From positions 186,001 through 250,000 of the forward strand of contig FOZN01000004.1 in NCBI GenBank assembly GCA_900114805.1: a stretch of 64,000 bases of DNA, read 5' to 3'. Positions within the stretch are counted from its first letter, which is position 1; each line of letters opens with the position of its first letter. The position numbers and the translations under genes were made by a program. This DNA is from Agrococcus baldri (GTDB lineage: Bacteria > Actinomycetota > Actinomycetes > Actinomycetales > Microbacteriaceae). This document shows positions 25,907-33,485 of the stretch, piece after piece. The notes below the pieces were generated by a model that was not told where the DNA came from, did no database searches, and saw only the letters and a program-made list of their open reading frames with translations.

Positions 25907-26625
25907 GCCAGGCCCACGAGCACTTCTCGGACTGGGACGCCGCATATGTGATCGGTGCCCTGAGCCCGTCGGATCGCCGCGCCTTCGAGGAGCACCTGGA
26001 GGGGTGCGAGCGCTGCGCTCGCGCGGTGGCCGAGATCGCCCCGACGCTCGGGCTGCTCGCGCGCGTCGACCCCGGTCGCGCCGAGTCGATGCTGGACGAG
26101 CAGCGCGACGATGCGGCTGAACCGGGGGAGCGGTCGGCCTCCTCGATGCTGACTCGCGACGCGCTGCTCGAGCGCGCGGCGCGAGAGGGGCGGATGCGTC
26201 GCACACGGTGGGCAGGCATGCTCGCCGCCGCCGCGGTGCTGGTCGTCGCCCTCGTGGTGTCGCTCGGCGGACTGCTGGTTCCCGTCTCGTCGCGCGGCGA
26301 CGTGCGAGCGGCGGAGCTGGTGGCTGCCGGCGACCTGCCGCTCACCGCGAGCGTCGAGCTGGACCCGGTCGGCTGGGGAACGCGAATCGAGCTCGAGTGC
26401 AGCTATCGGGGCAGCGGCGGGCCGGTCGACGGCCGGCCGTACGTGCTGGTGGTCGTGGACCGAGACGGGGCCGGCAGCCAGATCTCGAGCTGGCGCGCGG
26501 CGCCCGGCTCGACCGCGCGGCTGAGCGCCGGGACCGCGCTCGACGTCGCCGACATCGCCGCCGTCGAGATCCGTGCCGAGGGGAGCGGCGACGTGCTCAT
26601 GCGGGCAGAGCTCGACGAGGGATAG
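25903..26625 (+). CDS. zinc-finger anti-sigma factor, membrane-anchored
   Basis: 240 residues. N-terminal zinc anti-sigma motif H31-x3-C35-x2-C38 (HLEGCERC), helical linker, one membrane segment (about 104-126) and an extracytoplasmic domain of about 110 residues with little similarity to known sensors. Expected to hold the preceding sigma factor inactive until an envelope signal. Confidence 0.9.
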   Translation: MSQAHEHFSDWDAAYVIGALSPSDRRAFEEHLEGCERCARAVAEIAPTLGLLARVDPGRAESMLDEQRDDAAEPGERSASSMLTRDALLERAAREGRMRRTRWAGMLAAAAVLVVALVVSLGGLLVPVSSRGDVRAAELVAAGDLPLTASVELDPVGWGTRIELECSYRGSGGPVDGRPYVLVVVDRDGAGSQISSWRAAPGSTARLSAGTALDVADIAAVEIRAEGSGDVLMRAELDEG

Positions 26626-26717
26626 GCGCGCCGCAGACGGAGCCGTGGTGAACCTCCGTGCGCCCGGATTCGTGTCCCCAGTGACCGCATCCGCGGCCCC
26701 GATGAAGGGACGCTCTC

Positions 26718-27251
26718 ATGAGCTCGAGAATCACCTCGGCGGCGCTGGCCGCCGGACTGCTCGTCGTCGCACTCGCCGGCTGCGCGAGCCCGGCGGACGA
26801 CGCCGAAGCGCCACCGGCGGCGCCGGCATCCGAGACCACCGACTCGGGCGCCGGCGACCCGTATGGCGGCTCCGACGCCTCTGACGCGCCGGCCGCCGCG
26901 GCCGCGTTGATGGTGGCCGACTCCTCGCTCGGCGAGATCGTCGTCGACGGCGAGGGCATGACGGTCTACATGTTCGACAACGACACCCAGGGCGGCGACG
27001 CGAGCACCTGCGAAGGGGAGTGCGCCGCGAACTGGCCTGCGGTGACGACCGAGTCGGACGCGCCGGAGGTCGAGGGTGTGACCGGCGAGGTGAGCACGAT
27101 CACCGGCATCGACGGCGGCATCCAGGTGACGCTCAACGGCTGGCCGCTCTACTACTTCGCGGGTGACGCGGCGGCCGGGGATGTCAACGGCCAGGGCGTC
27201 AACGAGGCGTGGTGGGTGCTCTCACCGGACGGCGAGCGCATGGCCGAGTGA
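26718..27251 (+). CDS. COG4315-type secreted lipoprotein
   Basis: 177 residues. Lipobox LAGC after a hydrophobic signal, an Asp/Ala-rich linker, then two Yx(F/W/Y)xxD-type repeats: MTVYMFDND with CEGECAANWPAV, and WPLYYFAGD with GVNEAWWVLSPDG. Family function is unknown but it is commonly under ECF control in actinobacteria. AAGGGA precedes ATG 26718 by seven bases. Probably the target or a co-operonic product of the preceding sigma/anti-sigma pair (93-base gap). Confidence 0.85.
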   Translation: MSSRITSAALAAGLLVVALAGCASPADDAEAPPAAPASETTDSGAGDPYGGSDASDAPAAAAALMVADSSLGEIVVDGEGMTVYMFDNDTQGGDASTCEGECAANWPAVTTESDAPEVEGVTGEVSTITGIDGGIQVTLNGWPLYYFAGDAAAGDVNGQGVNEAWWVLSPDGERMAE

Positions 27252-27362
27252 GGCGACCCGCCCGGCGCCGGACCGACGCCGCGCGGTCAGGCTGGCGACG
27301 TCGAGCTCCTCGGTGAGGTCCTCCTCGATGAGTTCGACGAGCCGGTTGAGCGCTGCGATCAT
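27222..27362 (-). pseudogene. truncated AraC-family regulator remnant
   Basis: ATG 27362 is preceded by a near-perfect GGAGGGACACC ribosome-binding site and encodes 46 residues. The first 28 (MIAALNRLVELIEEDLTEEL, then DVASLTAR) match the N-terminal helix of AraC/GyrI-type regulators, where a helix-turn-helix should follow; instead the frame degenerates and ends inside the 3' end of the lipoprotein gene on the other strand. The rest of the gene is absent. Confidence 0.5.
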
Positions 27363-27411
27363 GGTGTCCCTCCTGCCTCGAGGATCCCCGGCAGCGCCGG
27401 AAGGCACCCGA

Positions 27412-28227
27412 CTATCGCGGTTCGATGCGATCGCGCAGGCGCTGCAGCTGCGCCCGGTGCACGTCCGCCATCCAGTCGAGCGGCGCGTCGGGGCCGATGC
27501 GCGGGTCGTCGGGCTCGCGGCCGCGCTGCAGCGCCTCGATGTACGCCGTGTCGAGCGCGATGCGATCGCGCAGTGCCTGCCCGTCACCGACCGAGCCGTG
27601 GCCCGGCACGATCGTGCGCACCGCATCCGCGATCTCCTCGAAGCGCGAGAGCGCGCCGAGGTAGTCGTCGAGCGGCTGGGCGGCGTCGAGGTCGAGGAAG
27701 GGGATCAGCGCATCCGAGAGCATGTCGCCGGCGACGAGCACGCCGGCGTCCTCGATGAGCAATGCCGCGTGGCCGGGGGCGTGCGCGCGGTGCTCGATGA
27801 TGCGGATGCGCGGGCCGGCCCACGGGATGTGCGCGGCACCGGGCGAGAGGGGTGTGATGTCGCCGAGCAGCTCCATCGGGATGTCGTCGGCGAACTCGGG
27901 CGGTAGATAGTCGGCCAGCTCGGCTCGCCAGCCGTCGCGACCGACGAACGCGCGGATGGTCGCGGCGCAGTCGGCCGTGCCGTACCGCTGTGCATCGCCG
28001 AGCGCGGGGTGCCAGAGCACGTGATCCCAGTCGGGATGGGTGGCGAAGCCCGCGACGACCGGCAGGCCTCGCTCGTCGAGCGCTCGCGCGATGCCGGCCA
28101 GCTCGTCGCGCGTGATGCCCGGGTCGATCAGCAGCGCGCCCTCGTCGCCGCGCACGATGACGCAGTTGCTCTGGATGCACGCGCTCTCGTGGACGAGCAC
28201 CCCGTCGGCGATCTCCTGCAGTGGCAT
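27412..28227 (-). CDS. MBL-fold metallo-hydrolase
   Basis: 271 residues from ATG 28227 (AAGGAG five bases upstream). Beta-lactamase-fold landmarks: ALLIDPGIT, ATHPDWDHVLWHP, later AHAPGHAALLIE, VAGDMLSD and VPGHGS. The usual HxHxDH motif reads HPDWDH, so the second metal His is an Asp. Hydrolase of unknown substrate. Fourteen bases downstream of the GNAT fragment on the same strand. Confidence 0.85.
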   Translation of the reverse strand: MPLQEIADGVLVHESACIQSNCVIVRGDEGALLIDPGITRDELAGIARALDERGLPVVAGFATHPDWDHVLWHPALGDAQRYGTADCAATIRAFVGRDGWRAELADYLPPEFADDIPMELLGDITPLSPGAAHIPWAGPRIRIIEHRAHAPGHAALLIEDAGVLVAGDMLSDALIPFLDLDAAQPLDDYLGALSRFEEIADAVRTIVPGHGSVGDGQALRDRIALDTAYIEALQRGREPDDPRIGPDAPLDWMADVHRAQLQRLRDRIEPR

Positions 28228-28241
28228 GGCGCTCCTTGCGC

Positions 28242-28661
28242 TCAGGCGGGCTCGACCGTGCGCCGCATGACGGTGTTCTTCAGCCCCTTCGGGCGGATGT
28301 GCGTGAAGCCGGCCTCCTCGTACATCGTGCGAGTGCCGTTGTAGACGAAGGAGTTGCTCGGTCGCTTGGCGCCGATCTCGTGCGGGTAGCCCTCGACGAC
28401 GCCGCCGCCCTGCGCGGCGATCAGGCCGAGTGCGCCCTGCAGCGCGGCCTTGGCGAGGCCGTCGCCACGGTGCCGCTTGTCGACGAAGATGCACGTGATG
28501 CGGTAGTCGGGGGCGAGGTCGGCCTCGGCGTCGTACTGCTTGCGGTGGTGGATGTTCGGCAGCTCCTCCGGGGTGCCGAACTCCGCCCAGGCGATCGCCT
28601 CGTCGCCGGCCATCACGAGCGCCGCGTGCGCACGCCCGGCCTCGACCAGCTGCCGCTTCAT
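28242..28661 (-). CDS. GNAT acetyltransferase, C-terminal part of a split gene
   Basis: 139 residues from ATG 28661 (MKRQLVEAGRAHAALVMAGD...). Contains the acetyl-CoA-binding core ITCIFVDKRHRGDGLAKAALQGAL and the C-terminal AGFTHIRPKGLKNTVMRR. The family's N-terminal strand-helix is encoded immediately upstream in another frame (28661-28822); the two frames meet at TGATG. Either a frameshift mutation or sequencing error, or a two-cistron arrangement by re-initiation. Confidence 0.7.
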   Translation of the reverse strand: MKRQLVEAGRAHAALVMAGDEAIAWAEFGTPEELPNIHHRKQYDAEADLAPDYRITCIFVDKRHRGDGLAKAALQGALGLIAAQGGGVVEGYPHEIGAKRPSNSFVYNGTRTMYEEAGFTHIRPKGLKNTVMRRTVEPA

Positions 28662-28822
28662 CAGCCTGTGCCCTCGGCGCCGGGCTGCCGGTCGGCGCAC
28701 TCGGGGTGGAAGTACGTGCACCAGCAGCCGCCGAAGATGCCGTTGTGCCGGTCGACCATCGCGGCGAACGCGTCCCACGTCTCCACGCTGAGCGGCTCGA
28801 TCGCGTAGTCGTCGGCCGCCAT
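28661..28822 (-). pseudogene. GNAT acetyltransferase, N-terminal fragment
   Basis: From ATG 28822, 53 residues (MAADDYAIEPLSVETWDAFA... GGCWCTYFHPECADRQPGAEGTG) end at a TGA that overlaps the ATG of the C-terminal part by one base. GGCWCTYFHP is the conserved N-terminal motif of this GNAT family, which is normally continuous with the downstream part. A one-base shift near the junction restores a single protein of about 190 residues. Confidence 0.7.
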
Positions 28823-28887
28823 GCCGTCGATCGTAGGGGGAGCGGCGCCCTCGCGGGGCGGTCGATTCGGCGATAGCGTTCGGGAAC

Positions 28888-29583
28888 ATGGACATGCTGG
28901 GAGGCGGCGCGATCGCCGCGGCCGATCTGACCGACTGGCGCAAGCTCGCGCAGGGGCTGCACGCCCGCTACCTGATCGACGACTTCGGCGCCGGCGTCAG
29001 GTTCCTGGCGGCGGTGGGCGAGGCGGGCGACGAGCTCGGTCACCATCCGCGCGTCTCGATGGCCCCTGGCTGCGTCGACCTCAAGCTGACCAGCGACGAC
29101 GCGGTCTACCGCGACGGCGACACCGAGCACATCGTCGAGTGGGTCACGCAGCTCGACATCGACCTCGCGCGGCGGATCACGGCGATCGCGGGCGAGCGGC
29201 GGCTGCGGTCGGAGCCGGGCTCGGTGAGCGTCATCGAGCTCGGCCTCGACGCGGCGCGCTCCGCGACGATCGCGCCGGTGTGGGCAGCGCTGCTCACAGG
29301 CGACGCCTCATCGCAGGGCCACGGCTCACCGAGCGACGAGATCCGGGATGCGTCGGGTCGCGTGCCCAACCTGTGGTTCGGTGAGGCCGGGGGAGCGGGC
29401 CAGCGATTCCACGTCGAGGTGTACGTGGCGCCCGAGACCGCCCAGCAGCGGATCGATGCCGCGGTCGCCGCCGGTGGACGGGTCGTCGATCGCGGCGATG
29501 AGTCGGGGCTCACCGTGATCGCCGATCAGGAGGGCAACACGGGCGTCGTCTGCGTCGATGTGAGCGCGGTGCAACGGGGCTGA
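28888..29583 (+). CDS. pterin carbinolamine dehydratase-like / VOC domain fusion
   Basis: 231 residues. N-terminal half (about 17-105) matches the pterin-4a-carbinolamine dehydratase fold with its signature DELGHHPRVS (HHP at 52-54) and VDLKLTSDD. C-terminal half (about 112-228) is a VOC/glyoxalase-like domain (SVIELGLDAARSATIAPVWAALLTG.. LWFGEAGGAGQRFHVEVYVAPE). Role unknown; this domain pairing occurs in actinobacteria. TAGCGT lies eight bases before ATG 28888 and no ribosome-binding site is seen. Confidence 0.82.
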   Translation: MDMLGGGAIAAADLTDWRKLAQGLHARYLIDDFGAGVRFLAAVGEAGDELGHHPRVSMAPGCVDLKLTSDDAVYRDGDTEHIVEWVTQLDIDLARRITAIAGERRLRSEPGSVSVIELGLDAARSATIAPVWAALLTGDASSQGHGSPSDEIRDASGRVPNLWFGEAGGAGQRFHVEVYVAPETAQQRIDAAVAAGGRVVDRGDESGLTVIADQEGNTGVVCVDVSAVQRG

Positions 29584-29627
29584 GGGCGCCCAACCTACGA
29601 TGCACCTCACCGATCTACACTCTGCCC

Positions 29628-29876
29628 ATGAAGACGATCTCCGTGCGTGAGCTGCGACAGAACCCGATGCAGATGCTGCGCGACGTCGAAGCGGGGGAGA
29701 GCTACACGATCACCTCCTACAACCGACCTGTCGCAAGGGTCGAGCCGACGGCGTCGTCGACGCGAATCATCCCGAGCAAGAGGACGGGCCGCCCGAATCT
29801 GTCCGCGCTGCCGAAGCATGAGCTGCGCACCGCCGAATCGATGGACGAGCTGCTCGACGACCTGCGGGGGCAGTGA
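29628..29876 (+). CDS. Phd/YefM-family antitoxin
   Basis: 82 residues: MKTISVRELRQNPMQMLRDVEAGESYTITSYNRPVARVEP is the Phd DNA-binding and dimerisation module, followed by a flexible toxin-binding tail. TACACT (29616-29621) stands six bases before the ATG, with no ribosome-binding site, so leaderless. The expected toxin gene should begin at the stop; only a broken remnant is there. Confidence 0.88.
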   Translation: MKTISVRELRQNPMQMLRDVEAGESYTITSYNRPVARVEPTASSTRIIPSKRTGRPNLSALPKHELRTAESMDELLDDLRGQ

Positions 29877-29970
29877 TCTCGACGTTCTGCGTCATCCTCG
29901 GTCCGTCCAGGCGGTCAAGCGCTGGTCTCAGCAGAAGTCTTCCGCGAGTCGGATCACCTCCTCTACATAG
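29875..29970 (+). pseudogene. probable VapC/FitB-type toxin remnant
   Basis: Directly after the antitoxin, one frame reads DLDVLRHPRSVQAVKRWSQQ before running to a stop at 29970. This resembles the N-terminal PIN-domain pattern (LDTDVL..LRHP..S.AV.RW). The normal start and all later PIN residues are missing. The break lies just left of the metal-resistance module. Resemblance is by eye only. Confidence 0.35.
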
Positions 29971-30056
29971 GTGGTGTCCGCACGCAGTTGTTGCTCTGCA
30001 TCGGCAGGTCGTGTCACCGCATGAAGGGGAGCGTTCAAGCGCGTCGTCCCGTCTGG

Positions 30057-30076
30057 GACTGGATATCGGGGATATC
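30057..30076. repeat. 20-bp direct repeat, left copy (mer module)
   Basis: GACTGGATATCGGGGATATC, identical to 32234-32253 in the same orientation; similarity continues about 20 bases further right (CA-GTCGTGA). Each copy holds GATATC-GGG-GATATC, which is also an inverted repeat. The two copies bracket merR-merA. About 290 bases between the antitoxin and merR (29877-30168) hold no gene other than the toxin remnant. Confidence 0.85.
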
Positions 30077-30168
30077 AACCCAGGTCGTGAACCTGAGCAC
30101 AGAGTCGCCTTGAGCAGTCCGCACCGGTCGTCATGCGCTACCGCCGCGGCCTTATGGCCACGAAGGGC

Positions 30169-30558
30169 TCACAGGTATCGGCATACGTCCTTGGACTGGC
30201 ATTCGGAGGGGTTGGCTTGTGCGGCGTCGTCTCGGAGGTGGGCGACGTTGGTGCGGAGCGCTTGTAGGTCGGCGATCTGCTGGTCGAGGGCAGTGAGGCG
30301 GATGTCGAGGAGCTCCTTGACGTGGTGGCACGGGGCGGTCCCGGCATCTCGAATATCGAGCACCTCGCGGACCTGAGCGAGTGTGAGTCCGGTGGCGCGC
30401 CCTCGCCGGATGAAATCCAGCCTGGCGATGGCATCCTGGTCGTAGTCGCGGTATCCGCTGACGGTCCGTTCGGGGGGCGGCAGCAGTCCGCTGTCCTCGT
30501 AGAACCGCAGGGTCTTGGTGGTCGTGCCAGTGGCCTCGGCGAGTTCACCGATTCGCAT
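30169..30558 (-). CDS. merR: MerR-family metal-responsive regulator
   Basis: 129 residues from ATG 30558: MRIGELAEATGTTTKTLRFYEDSGLLPPPERTVSGYRDY is a MerR helix-turn-helix. Cysteines at 77, 120 and 126 (APCHHVKELL; ECQSKDVCRYL) occupy the positions of the metal-binding Cys triad of mercury MerR, though the last two are closer together (5 between) than in Tn501 MerR (8). Divergent from merA over a MerR-type operator, so a mercury sensor is most likely. Confidence 0.85.
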   Translation of the reverse strand: MRIGELAEATGTTTKTLRFYEDSGLLPPPERTVSGYRDYDQDAIARLDFIRRGRATGLTLAQVREVLDIRDAGTAPCHHVKELLDIRLTALDQQIADLQALRTNVAHLRDDAAQANPSECQSKDVCRYL

Positions 30559-30579
30559 GGCGGTCTCCGCTCTCGGTAC

Positions 30580-30611
30580 TTGACCTTCTACTGCACTGGA
30601 AGGTCCATGGT
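30580..30611 (+). promoter_or_regulatory. MerR-type operator/promoter of merA
   Basis: TTGACC (-35, 30580-30585), a long spacer of 19-20 bases and CATGGT (-10, 30606-30611). The spacer carries the inverted repeat GACCTTC (30582-30588) / GAAGGTC (30599-30605). Over-long spacer plus dyad is the hallmark of MerR-activated promoters. Confidence 0.75.
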
Positions 30612-30651
30612 GGGTGATGGATGGGCGAATACCAAACCGGAGGAGCTTGAG

Positions 30652-32043
30652 ATGAGCGCGGAGTACGACGTTGACCTGGCCGTAATCGGGTCGGGAGGAG
30701 CCGCGATGGCAGCAGGTATCGCGGCCCGCAAGGCGGGCGCCGAGGTCGTACTGATCGAGCGCGGCGCTCTGGGCGGGACCTGTGTCAACGTCGGCTGTAT
30801 TCCGTCCAAGACCCTGCTGGCCGCTGCCGGGACACGGCACAGTGCGCTAACCAACCCGTTCGACGGCGTTCCCACCTCCGCGGACGGCGTGGACCTGGAC
30901 GCCCTGGTGGCGCAGAAAGCTGAGTTGATCGACCGACTCAAGCAGCACAAGTACACCGAGGTCGCTGACGCGTGGGGGTTCCCGCTGATCTCAGGTGAGG
31001 CTCGCTTCGCCGACAAGGACACGGTGGAGGTCGACGGGAAGCCGCTGCGGGCACGGTCCTACGTGATCGCGACCGGTTCGCAGCCCACGGTGCGCGGCAT
31101 CGACGGGATCGAGGATGTGGAGTACTTGACGTCGACGACTGCGATGGAACTGACCGAGGTGCCCGAGTCGCTGGTGATCATCGGTGGCGGCTATGTCGGG
31201 ATGGAGCAGGCCCAGCTGTTCGCGCACCTCGGCGCTCGCGTGACTGTGATCGGGCGCCTGGCGTCGCGCGCAGAGCCGGAGTTGCGCGAGGTCATGGCCG
31301 GTGTGTTCGCCGATGACGGTATCGCCGTGATCGCCGAACACGCGACCGGTGTCGAGACCGCCGAGGAAGGCGGCGTCAGAGTGATCACCGCGTCCGGGAA
31401 CCAGGTGACTGCGGAGCGACTGTTGGTGGCGACCGGCAGGCACTCCGACACCATCGCGTTGGATCTCGCGGCAGCGGGCGTCGACACCGACGCCCGGGGC
31501 TTCGTCGTGATCGACGAACACCAGGCCACGTCCAACCCGCGGGTGTATGCAGCGGGCGACGTTGCGGGCACTCCGCAGTATGTGTACGTCGCCGCCGCCT
31601 CTGGACGGGTCGCTGCCGTCAACGCACTCGGCGACGGTGGGGCAAAGCGTGAGACGGTGGACTACACCGGCCTGCCGGCGGTGATGTTCACCCGCCCACA
31701 GTTGGCCTCGGCAGGGCTCACTGAGAAAGAAGCGCTTGAGCAAGGCCACCCGTGTGCCTGCCGCACTTTGGCGTTGGAGGACGTGCCGAGCGCACTGGTG
31801 AACCGCGACACTCGCGGCGCGCTGAAACTGGTCGCCGACGCACGCACCGGCAAGGTCCTAGGCGTCCACGCGGTCGCTGACGGAGCGGGCGAGATCATGC
31901 TCGCCGCCACTTACGCGATCAAGGCCGAGATGACCGTCGACGACCTCGCCGACACCTGGGCTCCCTACTTGACCATGGCCGAGAGCCTGCGGATCGCCGC
32001 CGGGCTGTTCCGCAACGAACTACCCACCTCCTGCTGTGCCTGA
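30652..32043 (+). CDS. merA: mercuric reductase
   Basis: 463-residue pyridine-nucleotide-disulfide oxidoreductase reducing Hg(II) to Hg(0) with NADPH. FAD motif IGSGGAAMAAGIAA near 12, redox pair C44/C49 in GGTCVNVGCIPSK, second nucleotide motif VIIGGGYVGMEQAQLFAHLG, and the MerA-specific C-terminal CysCys at 461-462 (PTSCCA). The N-terminal heavy-metal-associated domain found in long MerA proteins is missing. ATG 30652 has GGAGGA seven bases upstream. No merT, merP or merB is present, so mercury uptake genes are lacking here. Confidence 0.95.
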   Translation: MSAEYDVDLAVIGSGGAAMAAGIAARKAGAEVVLIERGALGGTCVNVGCIPSKTLLAAAGTRHSALTNPFDGVPTSADGVDLDALVAQKAELIDRLKQHKYTEVADAWGFPLISGEARFADKDTVEVDGKPLRARSYVIATGSQPTVRGIDGIEDVEYLTSTTAMELTEVPESLVIIGGGYVGMEQAQLFAHLGARVTVIGRLASRAEPELREVMAGVFADDGIAVIAEHATGVETAEEGGVRVITASGNQVTAERLLVATGRHSDTIALDLAAAGVDTDARGFVVIDEHQATSNPRVYAAGDVAGTPQYVYVAAASGRVAAVNALGDGGAKRETVDYTGLPAVMFTRPQLASAGLTEKEALEQGHPCACRTLALEDVPSALVNRDTRGALKLVADARTGKVLGVHAVADGAGEIMLAATYAIKAEMTVDDLADTWAPYLTMAESLRIAAGLFRNELPTSCCA

Positions 32044-32140
32044 CCCGACCCGGGCCGCACCGGCCGGGCCGCAGGACGCCGGGTTGGTGCATTGTCTGCA
32101 TCACCTATGAGCGGTGAGCGCTCGTTAAGAGTTCACCACG

Positions 32141-32170
32141 CACGGAAAACGCCCGGTCAGGCGCGAGTTT
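32141..32170. repeat. 30-bp imperfect direct repeat, left copy (cadmium module)
   Basis: Matches 34610-34639 at 26 of 30 bases in the same orientation; shared core GGAAAAC-CCCGGTCAGG. Can fold weakly (GGAAA...TTTCC). It lies in the 273-base gene-free stretch between merA and lspA (32044-32316), which also holds the right 20-bp repeat and a GTGGG/CCCAC dyad near 32213. Confidence 0.65.
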
Positions 32171-32233
32171 CCGCCAGGGCGCGTCGTGGGCGTGAAGTGA
32201 TACCAACGTGCGAGTGGGGGTACTGCCCACCTT

Positions 32234-32253
32234 GACTGGATATCGGGGATATC
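32234..32253. repeat. 20-bp direct repeat, right copy (mer module)
   Basis: Exact copy of 30057-30076, 2177 bases apart. With the left copy it brackets the mercury genes, as expected for a duplicated target or recombination site. Confidence 0.85.
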
Positions 32254-32316
32254 GACTCACGTCGTGAGCTGCCGCGCTCGGACTCGGCCGAGCGCGGCAC
32301 AGCCAGGTCCTGAGGA

Positions 32317-32877
32317 TTAGGACCGCATGGGTTTGCCCTTGAAGGCGAGGGCGATGCAGAGCGTCAGGCCGCCGAACACGAACACGTCTGCGACGTTTCC
32401 GATGAACCAATCGGCGTAGGCGATGAAGTCCACCACGTGGCCTCGGCCGGGACCGGGGTGCCGTACCAGGCGGTCGATGACGTTCCCGAGGCCACCGCCG
32501 AGGATGAGGCCAAGGCTCAGCGCCCAGGGTAGCGACGTGGTTCTCCAGGTGAGCCAAGCCGCGAATAGAGTGCCCGCAGCTGCGAGGGCGGTGATGAGCG
32601 GTGTCGCGCTGGCGCCGAGCGAGAGTGCCGCACCCGGGTTATAGGTGAGTTGCGTTGCGAGCATGTCGCCCAGCAGTGGATGACGCTCGCCCACAGCGAG
32701 GGTCGCCTCTGCCCAGATCTTGCTGAGTTGATCGATCGCCACGGCGGCGAGCGCAGCGAGGTAGCCGAGCAGGGTCACCCTCCACAATCGAGGTGTCGTG
32801 TGTGGCGGGGAGGCGCCTCCCGCGGCGACTGCCGGTGCTGCCGCGGGACTTGGCGAGCTGTTGCCAGTCGTCGACAT
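32317..32877 (-). CDS. lspA: lipoprotein signal peptidase (SPase II), metal-module copy
   Basis: 186 residues. LspA motifs: DQLSK, NPGAALSLG, GGGLGNVIDRL and DFIAYADWFIGNVADVFVFGG, giving the two catalytic aspartates. An extra Ser/Pro/Ala-rich N-terminal extension of about 30 residues precedes the first membrane segment. LspA paralogues are common passengers of Cd/Pb/Zn resistance clusters. ATG overlaps the cadD stop by one base (TAATG). Confidence 0.9.
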   Translation of the reverse strand: MSTTGNSSPSPAAAPAVAAGGASPPHTTPRLWRVTLLGYLAALAAVAIDQLSKIWAEATLAVGERHPLLGDMLATQLTYNPGAALSLGASATPLITALAAAGTLFAAWLTWRTTSLPWALSLGLILGGGLGNVIDRLVRHPGPGRGHVVDFIAYADWFIGNVADVFVFGGLTLCIALAFKGKPMRS

Positions 32878-33485
32878 TAGGCCAGTGCCTCGAAGAGGCG
32901 GGGGACGACGCCGGATTCGATCAGGATGAACAGGCCGAGGCCGATGAACACGGCGGGCACGAGCCAGTGCTCGATGCGCTCGAGAGTCTCGGTGACGGCC
33001 TTGTGCGTGCCGATGACCTTACCGAAGAGGCACCAGACGCTCACCAGAGCGAGGAACACGACGATGGTGATCGTGGTGTCTGCGGGCGAGATGGTTCGGA
33101 ACACCGGCGTGTAGAGGCTGATGTTGTCCGCCCCATTCGCGATGGTGATCCCGGCGATGCCGAGCAGGCCGAGGCCCTTCATCGTTGACTCGTCAGGATC
33201 TGCATCGTCGCGCTCGCGCAGTCCCCGGATGAGTCCGATTACACCGATCAGCAGGGGGAGGAGGCCAAGGAAGCCGACCCACTCGTCCGGGATGATCGTG
33301 AGCCCGAGTGCCGCGACAACGCTGATCGCAACGAGGGTTGCGAATCCCAGGTATTGGCCGAGGACGATCTGCCAGGGTCGAGGCCCGCCGCGGGACGATG
33401 CGAGGAAGAGCACGGTGAGTATGACGATGTCGTCGATGTTGGTTGCCGCGAACATGCCGATCGCGGAGGCAATGGTCGCGAGCAT
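32877..33485 (-). CDS. cadD: CadD-family cadmium resistance transporter
   Basis: 202 residues, about five membrane segments. Opening MFAATNIDDIVILTVLFLA and GITIANGADNISLYTPVF are the conserved acidic/Asn motifs of CadD. Exports or sequesters Cd(II). Start ATG 33485 follows the CDF stop without a gap (TAGATG), with GGAGAAGGA upstream. Confidence 0.88.
   Translation of the reverse strand: MLATIASAIGMFAATNIDDIVILTVLFLASSRGGPRPWQIVLGQYLGFATLVAISVVAALGLTIIPDEWVGFLGLLPLLIGVIGLIRGLRERDDADPDESTMKGLGLLGIAGITIANGADNISLYTPVFRTISPADTTITIVVFLALVSVWCLFGKVIGTHKAVTETLERIEHWLVPAVFIGLGLFILIESGVVPRLFEALA

Noticed and set aside
28661-28661. two independent genes at the TGATG junction
   Set aside because: The N- and C-terminal parts are complementary pieces of one known family, so a split gene is the simpler reading, although re-initiation cannot be excluded.
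32317-32877. housekeeping lipoprotein signal peptidase
   Set aside because: It is embedded in and coupled to the cadmium operon and has an unusual N-terminal extension; the housekeeping copy is expected elsewhere.
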